Under the pieces are notes generated by a model. That model searched no databases and was not told where the DNA came from. It was given only the letters and a program-made list of their open reading frames with translations. Below, in pieces: positions 1 to 10,135 of a DNA stretch of 64,000 bases (position 1 is the stretch's first letter; every line of letters begins with the position of its first letter). A program made the position numbers and the translations under genes. Origin of the DNA: Eutreptiella sp. 'Long Island Sound 2002' (Eukaryota > Euglenozoa > Euglenophyceae > Eutreptiales > Eutreptiaceae); NCBI GenBank assembly GCA_964036045.1, contig OZ038379.1, positions 68,354,719 to 68,418,718 of the forward strand. The letters run 5' to 3'.

Positions 1-623
1 GGGTATCTCCTTTGGGGAAAATAGAAAACATTCGCGGGGGGGTACTAACTTACCATGAGCAAACGGCCTTCGATAGAAAACCCTTTTTTAAAGTCTTCCA
101 GTGCCCAATCACTGGTGAGTGTTATGGAGGTTGTTCTCCGGAAAACATAGGCTATGGCCTTTTGATGCTCAGTGAAATGAATGGGAGATACAAGGGGGGT
201 GAGGGTAAGGGTTTGTGGGGTGCGGGTGCTAGGCCACCCTTCATAACTCACTTACTCCGCACCAGACAGGTAACATCAAACAGAGGGAGGGCGGGGGGGG
301 GGGTCGCAGTAAATCGTCAGCTATGGACCTTGGGCGCCCAGACAATGTCTACAGGCATCCAATTGTTACTCAACGTCGTCACAGCGACGCATCCTCCTGT
401 TTGGCATGTCTGACGCCCAGGCAATTCATGACTGACTGAAGACCACTGCAGACCGCGCAATAACAAAAGAAGCATAACGTCGTGCGCACAAACACCAAAC
501 ATACAAACATGCATGCACCAGACATATCTGACCTCATAGCTGTGAGTCGTACCTCTGACGATATTGTCCCACGCTCCTGACCTGTCGGATATGGTGCACA
601 TCTGCAGTAAACACAGGGATAAA
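1..623. other. 3' flank of element 1, no gene seen
   Basis: No supported gene. This should be the 3' untranslated or LTR side of the minus-strand element 1, but its LTR partner was not found at the other end. A run of G lies at about 293-303. Short ORFs here lack recognisable motifs. Confidence 0.4.
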
Positions 624-1190
624 CTAAGGAAGCTGAGCTCGCACCCTTGACGCCGCGCGCAATAACCTGACCCACTCGTGCTCCTCCTGGGATGGAACCC
701 ATTGCATCCCCGCCTGCCATCTGTGTACACAATCATGGAGGGTATGGGGTCTGGAGGCAATGAACCGTATATCCGCTAACCTCAAATCGAATTTATGTTT
801 TGCATTGTATTTGGTCCAGGTCTCGTTTATGTCGTGCATAAACGCCGACGCAGGCTGCAACTCTGTATCTGGGAAGCCTTTATATTTGACCTCCCACTGT
901 ATATGTCTATTCTTCCCCCTCCCGACCTTTGTGTGTCCCACTATGTCTTCTATGATGTATTTTTCAGAGTCCACTAAGAACTCACTGTCTGTATAATAAT
1001 GTAACGGCGGTTCCTTGCCATTTAGATCATGAGGGGGAAGATACGGTTTCAACCGCATGCCATCAAGGATGACCTCACCGCAACTCGTAGCAACCCTGTA
1101 CTGACTGCGGCCTCCCGGTTCCAATATCTCCCCAGGCCCCTCCCACACACCATTTTGCTTGGAATTGTCCTCCTTTTTATGCCTTCTATA
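624..1190 (-). CDS. Element 1 integrase tail and chromodomain
   Basis: This is the C-terminal end of pol. The first part (WEGPGEILEP, then RLKPYLPP) matches the SH3-like integrase tail of chromoviruses. It is followed by a chromodomain (YIIEDIVGHTKVGRG, then WEVKYKGF), which in this family is thought to guide integration by binding modified histone H3. It lies in the same frame as the integrase core but is cut off from it by a TGA at 1191-1193. The aromatic cage was not checked residue by residue. Confidence 0.75.
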   Translation of the reverse strand, partial: YRRHKKEDNSKQNGVWEGPGEILEPGGRSQYRVATSCGEVILDGMRLKPYLPPHDLNGKEPPLHYYTDSEFLVDSEKYIIEDIVGHTKVGRGKNRHIQWEVKYKGFPDTELQPASAFMHDINETWTKYNAKHKFDLRLADIRFIASRPHTLHDCVHRWQAGMQWVPSQEEHEWVRLLRAASRVRAQLP

Positions 1191-1970
1191 TCATACCCTT
1201 TCGCTTGCCTGATATACATGCAGGGGATGCTCAGACTCAAACTGGGTGCATAATTCCTTATGTATTTTAGTCAATGCATCCCGTACATGCAACCGATCCT
1301 GTGCCAGTCTTTTAAAGAAAGAAAGAATATCCTCCGAACCATGTTCAGAGATGACTGGCGGACAGTCACCGAACCCGATAGGGTTGCGCCCAAACACGAC
1401 CTGGTGCGCAGAGTACCCATGTACAGGGCCCGGCACGTCATTTGCTGTCCACATGGCTAGCGGGAGTAGTTCCACCCACCGCTTTTTGGACATTTGCTCC
1501 AAAAATTTACGTAGGGAATCAACAATGACCTGTACAGCACGCTCTGCCCTGCCGTTTGACCGCGGTCTATATATAGGCGACTGCTTCATATCAATGCCAC
1601 ATAATTGGCATAGTGTCTGAAAAAATTTTGCGGTGACCAAATGGTCATCGTCTGAAAAGCTTTGCTGGGGCAGGCCCATAAAGCCAGCCACCCGCTCCAA
1701 AAGAAGGTGTGCCAACTGTGTAGCGGTCAGTGACTTGTCACAGGGCACTGCCAATATATAGCCAGTCAAACGGCAGACTACAATCATCACATTCTTATAT
1801 GTTTTTCCCTGAGAAACGCAGTCCGGCAACTCCAAAAAAACAATACAAATTGAAGAAAAAGGATATTCCGGAATGGGATACGGATGATTGACCTCAGGCT
1901 GGAGACCTTTTCTCCCCTTCACCCCCTGACACACCTGACAAGAGTTTACCTCCGCTGCGATTTTCGCTTT
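1191..1970 (-). pseudogene. Element 1 integrase core (DDE)
   Basis: Integrase inserts the cDNA into the host genome. The CxxC half of the zinc-binding domain (SCQVCQGVKG) lies just upstream and the HxxxH half is in the preceding frame. The second catalytic Asp (FSDDDHLVTAKFF) and the Glu (NGRAERAVQ) are visible. At the first Asp position, normally in a motif like SMDFxELP, this copy reads CIVFLELP, so the Asp appears to be replaced by Val. In-frame TGA codons at 1971-1973 and 1191-1193 bound this piece. Confidence 0.8.
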
Positions 1971-3497
1971 TCAATCCCTGGACTTCAGATGCGTGGTGCA
2001 CTTGCGATCAAACATTTCCTTAGTTTTATTCACACCGGGATGCGCATATGCATGCACTGCCTTCATAACTGGACCAACAGGATGCAGGGAAACACAGATA
2101 CGGCCATCGGCTCGTGTTTTGCCCTCATGCAGCACATAATCGGTGTCCCCTATGGTGCAGAAACTCTCACGTTTAATTTCAGGCCAATGCGGAGCAGAAA
2201 AGGGGTCAATAATATAATGGTCTGACCAGTCCTCGTTCAAAATTTTCACCGCTGGGGGTATTTTAATAGTCTGGGAACTGTTGACTGCCAGGTTTACTGC
2301 CCCAGGCATGTGCCAGCTGAGATACTGTAAAGAATCACCACCCGACGCCACTGCAGTCTGGGCACGAAGGGATCTCAACTGTCGTCGCATGGGGCGCGAC
2401 AGTTTGCTCTGACCTTTCTGTCGCTCGCCGACTGAGAAACCTGGACCAGTCAAACCGTCGTGAGCACACTGCTCATTCCCTGTACACCCACCAAGCCCTA
2501 CATGCTGAAACAGACCTGTAAGTGTCTCATGCAACCAGCCATCCTGACTGACGTATGCTTTTGACCTTTTGCTTTCGAGGTACTGAACCTGAAGTGAATG
2601 CACACGCCGCATGTGCGTCCTATAGCAATCAGTCGAGTGACACACGTCTGCATAATGCTCCGTATCAGGATGCACTGCAGCGAAATCATCAGGATACTTG
2701 TCCTGTAACGCTGACCTTACCCTGTCCCTTTCAGCACGCTCTGCCTCAGTCCACCCCAGCAAATCCGCATCGCCCCGATGAAAATTTGTATCCTGTGCTT
2801 CCCCCGCAGGATACGCCCATCTAGAAAGGGCATCTGCCCCCTCATTATCCTCCCCCGGTCGATATTCAATAAAAAGATTGAATTCGCTTAAAAACTCATG
2901 CCACCTCCCCCTGCGACCCATTGGCCCCGAAATGGTACAAAGATCCTCTTTGTACCATTTCACGATGGCACTGTGGTCCGTCTGCACCGTTACTTCCTGG
3001 GAAAATATCCAGGATTGAAACTTCAGCAGACAGCACACAATGGCATACGTTTCTTTTTCCCGGGGGGTCAAGGCATACTGGCCCATATGGCGTTTTTTTG
3101 GAAGGCCATTAGCCTTTTCCCCCTGCAGTTTACGGGAATAAAAGGCCACTGGATGCCAATTGCCATCATCCTGACGCTGCTCCAATGCCCCTCCGACCGC
3201 ATAGTTGCAGGCATCACAGCGTATGCGCCAGGGTTGGTCAGGCTGTGGCAAGTATAGGCTGATTTTCTGGCTCAGCGCAGACTTGAGATGTGCGAAGCCA
3301 TCAATCATAGCCTGGGACCAGGTTATTTTAGCTTCCTTAGGTGTGAGTTTTATGCGCTTATGTTTAGCGGGGAGGTTAACGTCGTTCTTCGGGGCATGGG
3401 GGTCTGGCGCCTCGTACTGATATTTCCCTTTAAGGGCTTCCATTGGGGGGGGCCGCGTGTTTCGCGAAATCTGGAATATATATTTGGTACCACCCAA
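1971..3497 (-). pseudogene. Element 1 RNase H and integrase zinc-binding domain
   Basis: RNase H degrades the RNA strand of the cDNA hybrid. Acidic residues are seen in RCDACNYAVGG, REKETYAIV, VQTDHSAIVKW and GADALSRW, in the order expected for Ty3/gypsy RNase H. The C-terminal part (VHAYAHPGVNKT) carries the His residues of the integrase zinc finger, then hits TGA at 1971-1973. Beyond the stop the same frame continues into the Cys residues, so one protein has been cut by one codon. At the RT side the frame is shifted by one base in a C8 run (plus-strand G run near 3447-3454). Confidence 0.85.
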
Positions 3498-4698
3498 CCA
3501 AGCCCCGAAGGCCCTTCAGTTTTTTTGCTGTATTTATAGTGGTATGATCCCACTTGTCCAGGGCTTCTGTTTTGCCTAGGCTGGGGTACCGTTTACCTCC
3601 CTTCAGGACATGCCCAACGAACTGTACAACACGTTTGAATAAATGGCACTTGGATGGCTTCACCGTGAGTTTAGCCTCCTCCAGTGCTTGAAAAAGGGGA
3701 ACTAAATCCTGATAATGTTGTTTAATATATTCCCCACGGATTACAGGATCCTGCATTTTTACGTGCAGTGGTATGTCCCGTTGTTGTGTGTGTAATTGGC
3801 TTTTGCCTGACGACGATAAAATGTCGTCGATATACGGTCTGGAAGCAGGGCATTTACGTGTAACATGCTGCACCATTTCCTGAAATGCTGCAGGCCCCAC
3901 TTTTACTCCCATTGGGAGGACGTTCCACTCAAATACACCAAAAGGAGTGCAAAGAGCCGTCAAGTGTTTAGATTCCTCCTCAAGGTGCATTTGGTGGAAC
4001 CCGTCCTCCAAATCGATCAGCGAAAAAATGAAGTTGGCTTGCTGATTGGCAAGCTGAGCTTTGATTATGGGTAAAGGGAAATTGTTCCCCTCCAGACAAG
4101 AATTTAAGTACCTATAATCGATGACCAGGCGCCATTTGTTGGTGCCTGGTTTTGGTACCAAAAAACAACGGGATAGCCACTGTGGATCCCCTTCCGCTTT
4201 CCTCAGCATACCCTGTTTGCGGAAATCCTCCAACCTTTCCAACAAAACTTGCTCCCTAAGACCTACTGCACGAATGGGCTTGGCTGCCCGCGGCCCAGGG
4301 TGTTCCTGTAACAATTTTAACTGCACCTTCGCATGTGGACCCCGCGCTGCCTGAGCTGCTGCGTCTATCTCGTCCACATGCTTGGTACTAAAAACTGTTT
4401 TCGCAAAATCCTGCATTAATTTCTGTCTGTAATATTCACCCTCAGGCCAGTCCTCATCTGCCTGAATCACTGAATTAATGCTGCAGGAGAGATGTATATG
4501 TGCAGAGCCTATCCCATAAGTATCCAGACCTTGTTGAAGGTCTCCGACCACCTGCACACCCCTCTTCTCCCGCTTACCACTACCAACTCTATGCTTGAAC
4601 TCTGAGCAATACTGCAGCCTGCGCCTCCATTTGCGGGTACGCAATACTGCATTCTGCTCAGTGGAATTATTATTTACAGAATCAGGCTCACTGCACAC
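3430..4698 (-). pseudogene. Element 1 reverse transcriptase
   Basis: RNA-dependent DNA polymerase of a Ty3/gypsy element. Conserved blocks occur in order: WLSRCFLVPKPGTNKWRLVI, the first catalytic Asp in FSLIDLEDGFHQM, then LPMGVKVGPAAFQEM, and the catalytic YIDDIL box. The catalytic residues are intact. The reading frame ends prematurely at NGSP because of a one-base shift in a homopolymer. The motifs that follow (ALKGKYQYEAP and onward) resume in another frame and lead directly into RNase H. Confidence 0.9.
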
Positions 4699-4746
4699 AG
4701 AAACATCAGATGGGCCTGGAGTGTCTTCCGTACCTGAATCCAGTTC

Positions 4747-6291
4747 TCACCGTGTGGTCTGGAATTTCTGCTTCGCCCTAATCCATCGTCTCTTCATCTG
4801 CCGGGGAATCTGCTGGATATCATTCTGAGAGGAAAAGGATGAGTCAGAGGAATAACAAAACTCTGACTCGATGCCCCGTATACTGTAACTGTCTGCTGAT
4901 CTGTCGGACTCCGCTCTGTCCATCATGAGGGTAGGCTGGTAATCTGGGGGGGGGTCCTGTTTAAAAAACGAAGATTTCCCTGGGACAGACTCAGGAGGTA
5001 AATCCCAGTCATCCATGCTATCCCCCTTCTGCTTGTTGTGTGGCTGCGTGTCTGTGTCCTCAGGATCGTTATCCTGACCGTCCTTATGCCCAAATGCATC
5101 AAACAGGACAAGACGCATGGGCTCCCGCGTGTGTAAAATCTCGCCCTGGCTGTCAACCAGGAGCGGTGATCCGACCGGTATATCAACCCAGTCCAACGCC
5201 ACTTCACCCATGGCCCACCAGCATCCGTGTTCATTGCCCGTTGGCATGACAGCCACCCCCCGGGCCTCATCCACCAAAGTTTTCCGTACACACTCCGCCC
5301 ATCTTTCTGCAGGGGGATGTAGCCATAACACTTCCCCCTTCCATGGCTGATGAAGCCCATCACGCATGGAATTCCAAAACCGTGGCAGTTTGGCTATGTT
5401 CTTGGACGGAAAGACATCCACTGTAAAAATGAAATCATCTCCAATTGACCGCATCCACTCATCCATTCTCCTAAAGACATCTAGCCGAAGCGAAACAGGT
5501 GCTACCTCCTGTTGTAACACTCGCAATTTACGGCGCCTTGCTTGCTTCAAAACATCCAACACAGATCCATCCTGTCGAACACGAGACTCCCTCAACAAAC
5601 GAAGGTGCATGCTGTCTGTCTTCGCATCTGAATCACACTTCCCACGCAACCAACTCTGTCCTGCAGTCACTCGCTGTACATTGTACACTGTACCGGCAAA
5701 ACCCTCAGGGTCTGCCAACAGATCAAGAGCCTGGAAGTGGCAAACTTCTCGCATTGCATATTCACGTGGATCCACCAGGGCCGCATTTGTTTCGACCCTG
5801 GGGAATCCCCACTTCCCGATAAACTCATCAGGCGCGTATGGAATTAGGCTGCAGTCCCTATCCCACCCTCCTGATTCTGTCTGCCCCCTGGACCCTGCAT
5901 CCATGGCGGTAAACTCAGGAATCACTTCGTCACTCAAAACAGCATGTAGCAGCCGCTCGGCACATTCTGCATGCTTCGCTGAAACCAAAGACGTAACTTC
6001 AGGAGACAAACCAACAGTCCTGGGAACCAGGACCTGGGAATTCTGTTCAAAAACTGGAGGGTAAACACCCTCAGTCTGCGGGAAATACTGACTATCTCCC
6101 CTTCTCTGCAGGCTTGACATTAGGCACATAAAGGCCATTGCCATCTCCTCCACCTTAGGCAGAGGGGGCACCGTGTGCGCCCCATTAGGCGTCACAGGCT
6201 CCGGTGTCCTACAGACACTTGAGCCGTTGCTCTTCACACCACTGAAACCCTTCTCACCCTTCTCCACACACAACCAATAAAAACACCTCAA
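4747..6291 (-). CDS. Element 1 pol segment with methyltransferase-like module
   Basis: A 514-residue ORF between dUTPase and RT. Its middle (about residues 290-385) has TVDVFPSKNIAKLPRFW, then WLHPPAERWAECV, then GVAVMPTG and HGCWWA. This resembles the module seen before RT in some gypsy and DIRS-type elements, related to adenine methyltransferases by a DLFAS...NPPF...P.W pattern. The catalytic NPPF position reads HPPA here, so enzymatic methylation is unlikely. The C-terminal 130 residues are acidic and low in complexity. Assignment of this module is inference from motif order. Confidence 0.55.
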   Translation of the reverse strand: MRCFYWLCVEKGEKGFSGVKSNGSSVCRTPEPVTPNGAHTVPPLPKVEEMAMAFMCLMSSLQRRGDSQYFPQTEGVYPPVFEQNSQVLVPRTVGLSPEVTSLVSAKHAECAERLLHAVLSDEVIPEFTAMDAGSRGQTESGGWDRDCSLIPYAPDEFIGKWGFPRVETNAALVDPREYAMREVCHFQALDLLADPEGFAGTVYNVQRVTAGQSWLRGKCDSDAKTDSMHLRLLRESRVRQDGSVLDVLKQARRRKLRVLQQEVAPVSLRLDVFRRMDEWMRSIGDDFIFTVDVFPSKNIAKLPRFWNSMRDGLHQPWKGEVLWLHPPAERWAECVRKTLVDEARGVAVMPTGNEHGCWWAMGEVALDWVDIPVGSPLLVDSQGEILHTREPMRLVLFDAFGHKDGQDNDPEDTDTQPHNKQKGDSMDDWDLPPESVPGKSSFFKQDPPPDYQPTLMMDRAESDRSADSYSIRGIESEFCYSSDSSFSSQNDIQQIPRQMKRRWIRAKQKFQTTR

Positions 6292-7157
6292 AACGACAGA
6301 GAAAATATGCTGTAAATTTGTGTGTGGTGCATGGTATGCCGACTAACTGTCGGGGTTAGGGGAGGTGGATGGGGAATCAGGGGGGGTATTTTGGTCCATT
6401 TGCACACCTGGAGGCGGGCTGACACACCAGTGCTTCCAAATCCAGCCCCCCCTCGTGTGGTGCTGTCCAGTTCTGTCACCTGTTGTACCTCGGGAGTGAG
6501 GTGCAACTCCAGCACCATCTGTGCTATCCTGTCCTCCTGACGCACCGGAAAATTGTGATCACTAGTGTTGACCATGACCACTATGACATGGCCGCTGTAG
6601 TCCCGATCAATGGTGCCAGCCTGCACTGTAACCCTATTCCTAGTTGTCAGCCCCGACCTGCTCTTAATCTGACCATAGACATGACGAGGCAGTTCCATGG
6701 CTAGGTCTGTATCCACTAGCGCCTGGCCCCGTGCCGGCACCGCGGTCGGACCTGCAGCATATATGTCATAGGCCGCACTTCCAGGTGTGGCCCTGGTAGG
6801 CATTACAGCCCTCTCTGTCAACCTGCGGACCTTGAGGCGTACTGAACTGGTGTACTGACTCAACAATGCCGGAAACGGAGCGCTATGCACAAAATTCTGA
6901 CCCTGTGGGATCCAACGTGAGCAGTCCTGTGGTGACTCAAAAGTGTCTGGATTCCGTGGCGGCAAAGGGGGGGAAAGGCAGGGCTCCATACGAGGTGAAT
7001 CTGGTGTCGTACCGGCTCGCTCTGCCGACTCCAGACTCAAGGGGGGCACAGTGATGAACATCTGCTGTACCCCCTTCCTACAGGTTTCGTTAATCCTGCG
7101 GACTCGTTGCCCCATCTCACGGGCCTCATTTTCGAGATAAGACTTCTCGTGCTTCAC
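6288..7157 (-). CDS. Element 1 dUTPase domain
   Basis: dUTP pyrophosphatase converts dUTP to dUMP and can limit uracil incorporation during reverse transcription. All five motifs of the trimeric family are visible in order: ATPGSAAYDIYAA, GQIKSRSGL, QAGTIDRDYSGHV, RIAQMVLE and the glycine-rich GGAGFGSTG. The domain covers roughly residues 115-245. It lies between protease and RT, the position used by some lentiviral and gypsy-type pols, and in the same orientation. The N-terminal 110 residues are proline-rich and unassigned. The frame ends shortly after motif 5. The domain itself looks intact. Confidence 0.92.
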   Translation of the reverse strand: MKHEKSYLENEAREMGQRVRRINETCRKGVQQMFITVPPLSLESAERAGTTPDSPRMEPCLSPPLPPRNPDTFESPQDCSRWIPQGQNFVHSAPFPALLSQYTSSVRLKVRRLTERAVMPTRATPGSAAYDIYAAGPTAVPARGQALVDTDLAMELPRHVYGQIKSRSGLTTRNRVTVQAGTIDRDYSGHVIVVMVNTSDHNFPVRQEDRIAQMVLELHLTPEVQQVTELDSTTRGGAGFGSTGVSARLQVCKWTKIPPLIPHPPPLTPTVSRHTMHHTQIYSIFSLSF

Positions 7158-7486
7158 AATTCACACTCAGGGCACCTGAAACGAACTCTAAAATGTCTCG
7201 TGGTGTGCATGGTGTAACCCTGCTTGTCACAACCGGGCGTCAGGCCTTCAGAAATGAAATGAAATATGGGCACCTCAGAAAAATGTACTCTCGACTCCCT
7301 CTGTCGAGTGACTTTCTGCTCCTCCCTGTTCCCTTGCTGTGACACAGTACCCTGATGTCTGGTCGGGCGTGAACATGATACCTGGAGTCTCGGCTTGTAT
7401 ATTCTGACATCTTGCCTGCGGAATTGGTTCCTGTGACACAGATGCAGTGATACTCGCTGAGCATGCACCAATGACGTCATGCACAT
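7154..7486 (-). pseudogene. Element 1 protease-dUTPase linker
   Basis: A frame-shifted segment joining the end of the protease to the dUTPase ORF. It encodes a basic stretch and ends in FRVRFRCPECEL. The overlapping protease frame ends nearby, and the shift falls at a short T run. No catalytic motif is seen. Confidence 0.45.
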
Positions 7487-8156
7487 GCTGGTAACGGCGC
7501 GTGGGTTTGCGTCTCATCAGCCTATCTGGAATCTGAACCAAACCCGGCTGACCAGGCACCACCGCCAACCTGTATTGTAACAAAAAGGGGTAGCCCACAA
7601 TGAGACGGGGGCCGATGTCAGCAACATGTACAAATGCATTGATGCACTTGAAAATCCTGATACCGTCGGGAGTAATCACTGGTATAGAGAGAGTTACAAA
7701 AACGCCCATTTGTCCACCAGAAATAGTGGACCGCCCAGCGTGGACTAAAACAATGGGCTGCGGCGCCTTCTGCAGCACCGCAGTAGAAAAAAGCTCAAAA
7801 CCAGCCAAAATCAGAACCTGACACCCTGTATCAACAAATGTAGGGACCGCCATGTCTGCCACCCCTACATCATCGGGGAACTGCGGCTTTGCTTGCACCA
7901 CCAATTCAAGTGGTTCTTTTCCACTTTTCCTTCTCCACTTGCGTGGTGGTCGAAGCACTTCGGCCACTGAATCGTCGAAGTTCAACGTGCTGACTTCAGC
8001 TGGCCGTTCGCAAATTTTCTGCAGTCCCGCGCTGACATCCAGCCGAATCGCTTTATGTTGCTGGATCTGCGCAGGCTCTGGCACCAGGGCGCTTGTTGGT
8101 TGCCGCCAATTATACCACCGTTTCGGTGCATGTCGACAACGATACTTGCGGGGCCT
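7275..8156 (-). CDS. Element 1 aspartic protease
   Basis: Retropepsin-like protease that would cut the Gag-Pol precursor. The active-site triad appears as FVDTGCQVLILAG, and the flap and C-terminal region include IGPRLIVGYPFL, typical of the hydrophobic-Gly motif of retropepsins. Upstream the frame is open without a stop to the UAG at 8157-8159 that ends the nucleocapsid frame, so protease and nucleocapsid share one frame across a single stop codon. Confidence 0.8.
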   Translation of the reverse strand, partial: RPRKYRCRHAPKRWYNWRQPTSALVPEPAQIQQHKAIRLDVSAGLQKICERPAEVSTLNFDDSVAEVLRPPRKWRRKSGKEPLELVVQAKPQFPDDVGVADMAVPTFVDTGCQVLILAGFELFSTAVLQKAPQPIVLVHAGRSTISGGQMGVFVTLSIPVITPDGIRIFKCINAFVHVADIGPRLIVGYPFLLQYRLAVVPGQPGLVQIPDRLMRRKPTRRYQHVHDVIGACSASITASVSQEPIPQARCQNIQAETPGIMFTPDQTSGYCVTAREQGGAESHSTEGVESTFF

Positions 8157-8654
8157 CTATTGCTTCTTGGGATGCGGACATTCTGCAGCCCAATGTCCTG
8201 TCTTGCCACAATTGTGACAGTCTCCTCGTTTCTCGGCCGACTTGGATCTGCCACTTGAATTACTGCTGCTCCTTCCATCTTTAGACCCACGTCCAGGGCT
8301 TCGTCCCCGTTTTTTCTGCGGACAGTAGGCAGATTGGTGTCTCCTCTGCCCACAGTTGCTGCACACCACATCCTTGAGCTGCGGGCACTCCTTGGAAATT
8401 TGTCCAGGTTTTTTACAGTAATAGCATATTGATTTACCCAATGCATCCAAGGCCTCCTTAGACAGTCTTGTACTGGTGCTCGCACTGGATCTGGCTGGAC
8501 TGGAACCCCTCTGCGTGGTGAAAGCAGGAGATTTGAACCGTTCACGGCCATCCCTCCTATCGCACTTGCTCGTAGTACTCGACCGTCGTTCAGTATAACG
8601 TCCACCTCTGTCCTTGTCCGTACTATTGCCGCGATCCCTGTATCCCAAACTGCC
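8157..8654 (-). CDS. Element 1 nucleocapsid, three CCHC knuckles
   Basis: The RNA-binding part of Gag, rich in Arg and Ser. Three zinc knuckles follow one another: CYYCKKPGQISKEC (the His position is Gln, so this knuckle is atypical), CSNCGQRRHQSAYC and CHNCGKTGHWAAEC. The frame continues from the Gag ORF upstream across a TGA at 8655-8657. It ends in HPKKQ followed by UAG at 8157-8159, with the protease open in the same frame beyond it. Confidence 0.85.
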   Translation of the reverse strand, partial: GSLGYRDRGNSTDKDRGGRYTERRSSTTSKCDRRDGRERFKSPAFTTQRGSSPARSSASTSTRLSKEALDALGKSICYYCKKPGQISKECPQLKDVVCSNCGQRRHQSAYCPQKKRGRSPGRGSKDGRSSSNSSGRSKSAEKRGDCHNCGKTGHWAAECPHPKKQ

Positions 8655-9479
8655 TCAACGTTCACCACGCCCTCGGTTGTTCTCCCGATCCCAGCTGTGT
8701 TCTCGTGATCGGTTTTTCTCCCTTGTATCAGTCATTGACTTCTGGCTCCTTCCAGAAAAGGATCTGCGTCTCTCCGCCGAAGAACTGGTACGATCTCCTC
8801 CGACTCGTTCAGGTTTAACTCGGTCGGAACCTCTTCGTCGAATCCAATGGACTTGTGTCTCCTGCAGATGATGTAGCAGTTGGCCTTCAGCTCTCTTTCT
8901 GCGTTCCTGGGTGCGCAACTGCGGCACAATAGTCAAGAACGCCTCCCAATAACTGTGGCTGAAATCGCTTTCACTTTCCGCCTGCCACAGCCGATCATAG
9001 GCCTTTCCCATTGTCCTATCATCCGGGTTTCGTGTGACATACAACGCTAACTCTGTCATCATTTGTATCTTCGCCGCTTCCATTGTCACACCTCCTGGTA
9101 CCTGCTTTCCTTTTCGGCTCCAGCTCGTCATCCACTTGGCGAACTTGGCACTGGTAAGCGGTCCTTCTGGCAAGTTTTCGTCCTGCCACTCACAGGTCGG
9201 TGTATAGATATCATCCATCTTTCCACCCGTAACAACCTCGAACAACTGTGCATAACCCAGCTGCTCATCAACAAACTGTTCTGTATCATCCTGGTGCTTT
9301 TCGTCATTCGTCAGTGCTGCCAGCAACATCTCACACTGCATGTGCTCGTTGTACCTGGACGCATGCGAACGTCTCCACTGTCCATACTGCTTGAGCCACT
9401 CTTTTTTGGTCTCCTCTTTTCCATCGCATGACGGTATTTTAGCTCTCTTCTTCATAATTTTCTTGGTAGTGGGGTCCAT
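8655..9479 (-). CDS. Element 1 Gag (capsid-like region)
   Basis: The start chosen is the ATG at 9477-9479 (MDPTTKKIMKKRAKIP), because residues encoded further upstream belong to the inserted minisatellite cassette. The protein is charged, with an Arg/Ser/Glu-rich tail, and lies directly before the zinc knuckles in the same frame, interrupted only by TGA at 8655-8657. A capsid role is inferred from position and from the predicted helical character of the stretch from EEWLKQYGQW to LRTQERRK. Confidence 0.65.
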   Translation of the reverse strand: MDPTTKKIMKKRAKIPSCDGKEETKKEWLKQYGQWRRSHASRYNEHMQCEMLLAALTNDEKHQDDTEQFVDEQLGYAQLFEVVTGGKMDDIYTPTCEWQDENLPEGPLTSAKFAKWMTSWSRKGKQVPGGVTMEAAKIQMMTELALYVTRNPDDRTMGKAYDRLWQAESESDFSHSYWEAFLTIVPQLRTQERRKRAEGQLLHHLQETQVHWIRRRGSDRVKPERVGGDRTSSSAERRRSFSGRSQKSMTDTREKNRSREHSWDRENNRGRGER

Positions 9480-9789
9480 CCATGAGTTCGAGCGGGAGCA
9501 ATACCCCTTGTGGTGAGAGATACTCCACACGGCTGGGCAGCCCCCAGAGCTGCCGCCCAAAAGAGGGGGCATGTGGCCCTACCCATGGACACATGTGGGG
9601 ACACCCTCCCACCTGGGACACATGGACCGGGTGGCCGCGACAATGCCTTCCCAAGCACATGCGGGGGCGGCTCAAGAGGCACCTGACATAGGGCAGTGGG
9701 AGGGACAGGACGTCCCCTTGGTAAGACCTTCTTCCTGCATTGTCAAAGGAGGCATCCCAAGCTCCCGAAGCTACCTACCGACCTACCTG

Positions 9790-10110
9790 ACTTCCACTTT
9801 GGGGTCTTTGCTCCCCTCGAACATGACCCTCATGGGCACGGCTTGTATCCTCCAGACTAAAGCCTCATCACCCGTGGGATGGCATTGTGCACCTTCCACA
9901 TAATACGCGTGGTTTGGCTATGCCTGTCCTGGAGACGGCAAAGAGGTTCCCGTAGCATCCATAAATATCTCCTCATCCGGCGCAAACACAAATTCTTTCA
10001 AGGCGATGGAATCGGTCTTGAATACTAGAAGTTCGCCACGCGCGTCCCCTGAGCGGAGTCGAGTAAACACCAAGAATCCTTTGGCTCTATCGGCGAAAAT
10101 TCAGTTCAAG
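9790..10110 (-). other. ORF-like fragment inside cassette X
   Basis: About 106 codons open on the minus strand except for one TAG. The text looks protein-like (for example ELLVFKTDSIALKEFVFAP and AYYVEGAQCHPTGDEALVW). This segment is absent from the related cassette near 49.5 kb. I do not recognise the family. Confidence 0.3.
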
Positions 10111-10135
10111 ATCCGCTCCGAATCCCGTTGAAAAC

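Noticed and set aside
5366-6064. Plus-strand ORF of 232 codons opposite element 1 pol
   Set aside because: A shadow of the minus-strand coding frame with no motif of its own.
1191-8657. TGA read as Trp (a changed genetic code)
   Set aside because: Only a few TGAs are in frame, all in one decayed element, and TGA ends other frames where domains are complete (for example the element 4 ORF). Point mutation is simpler.
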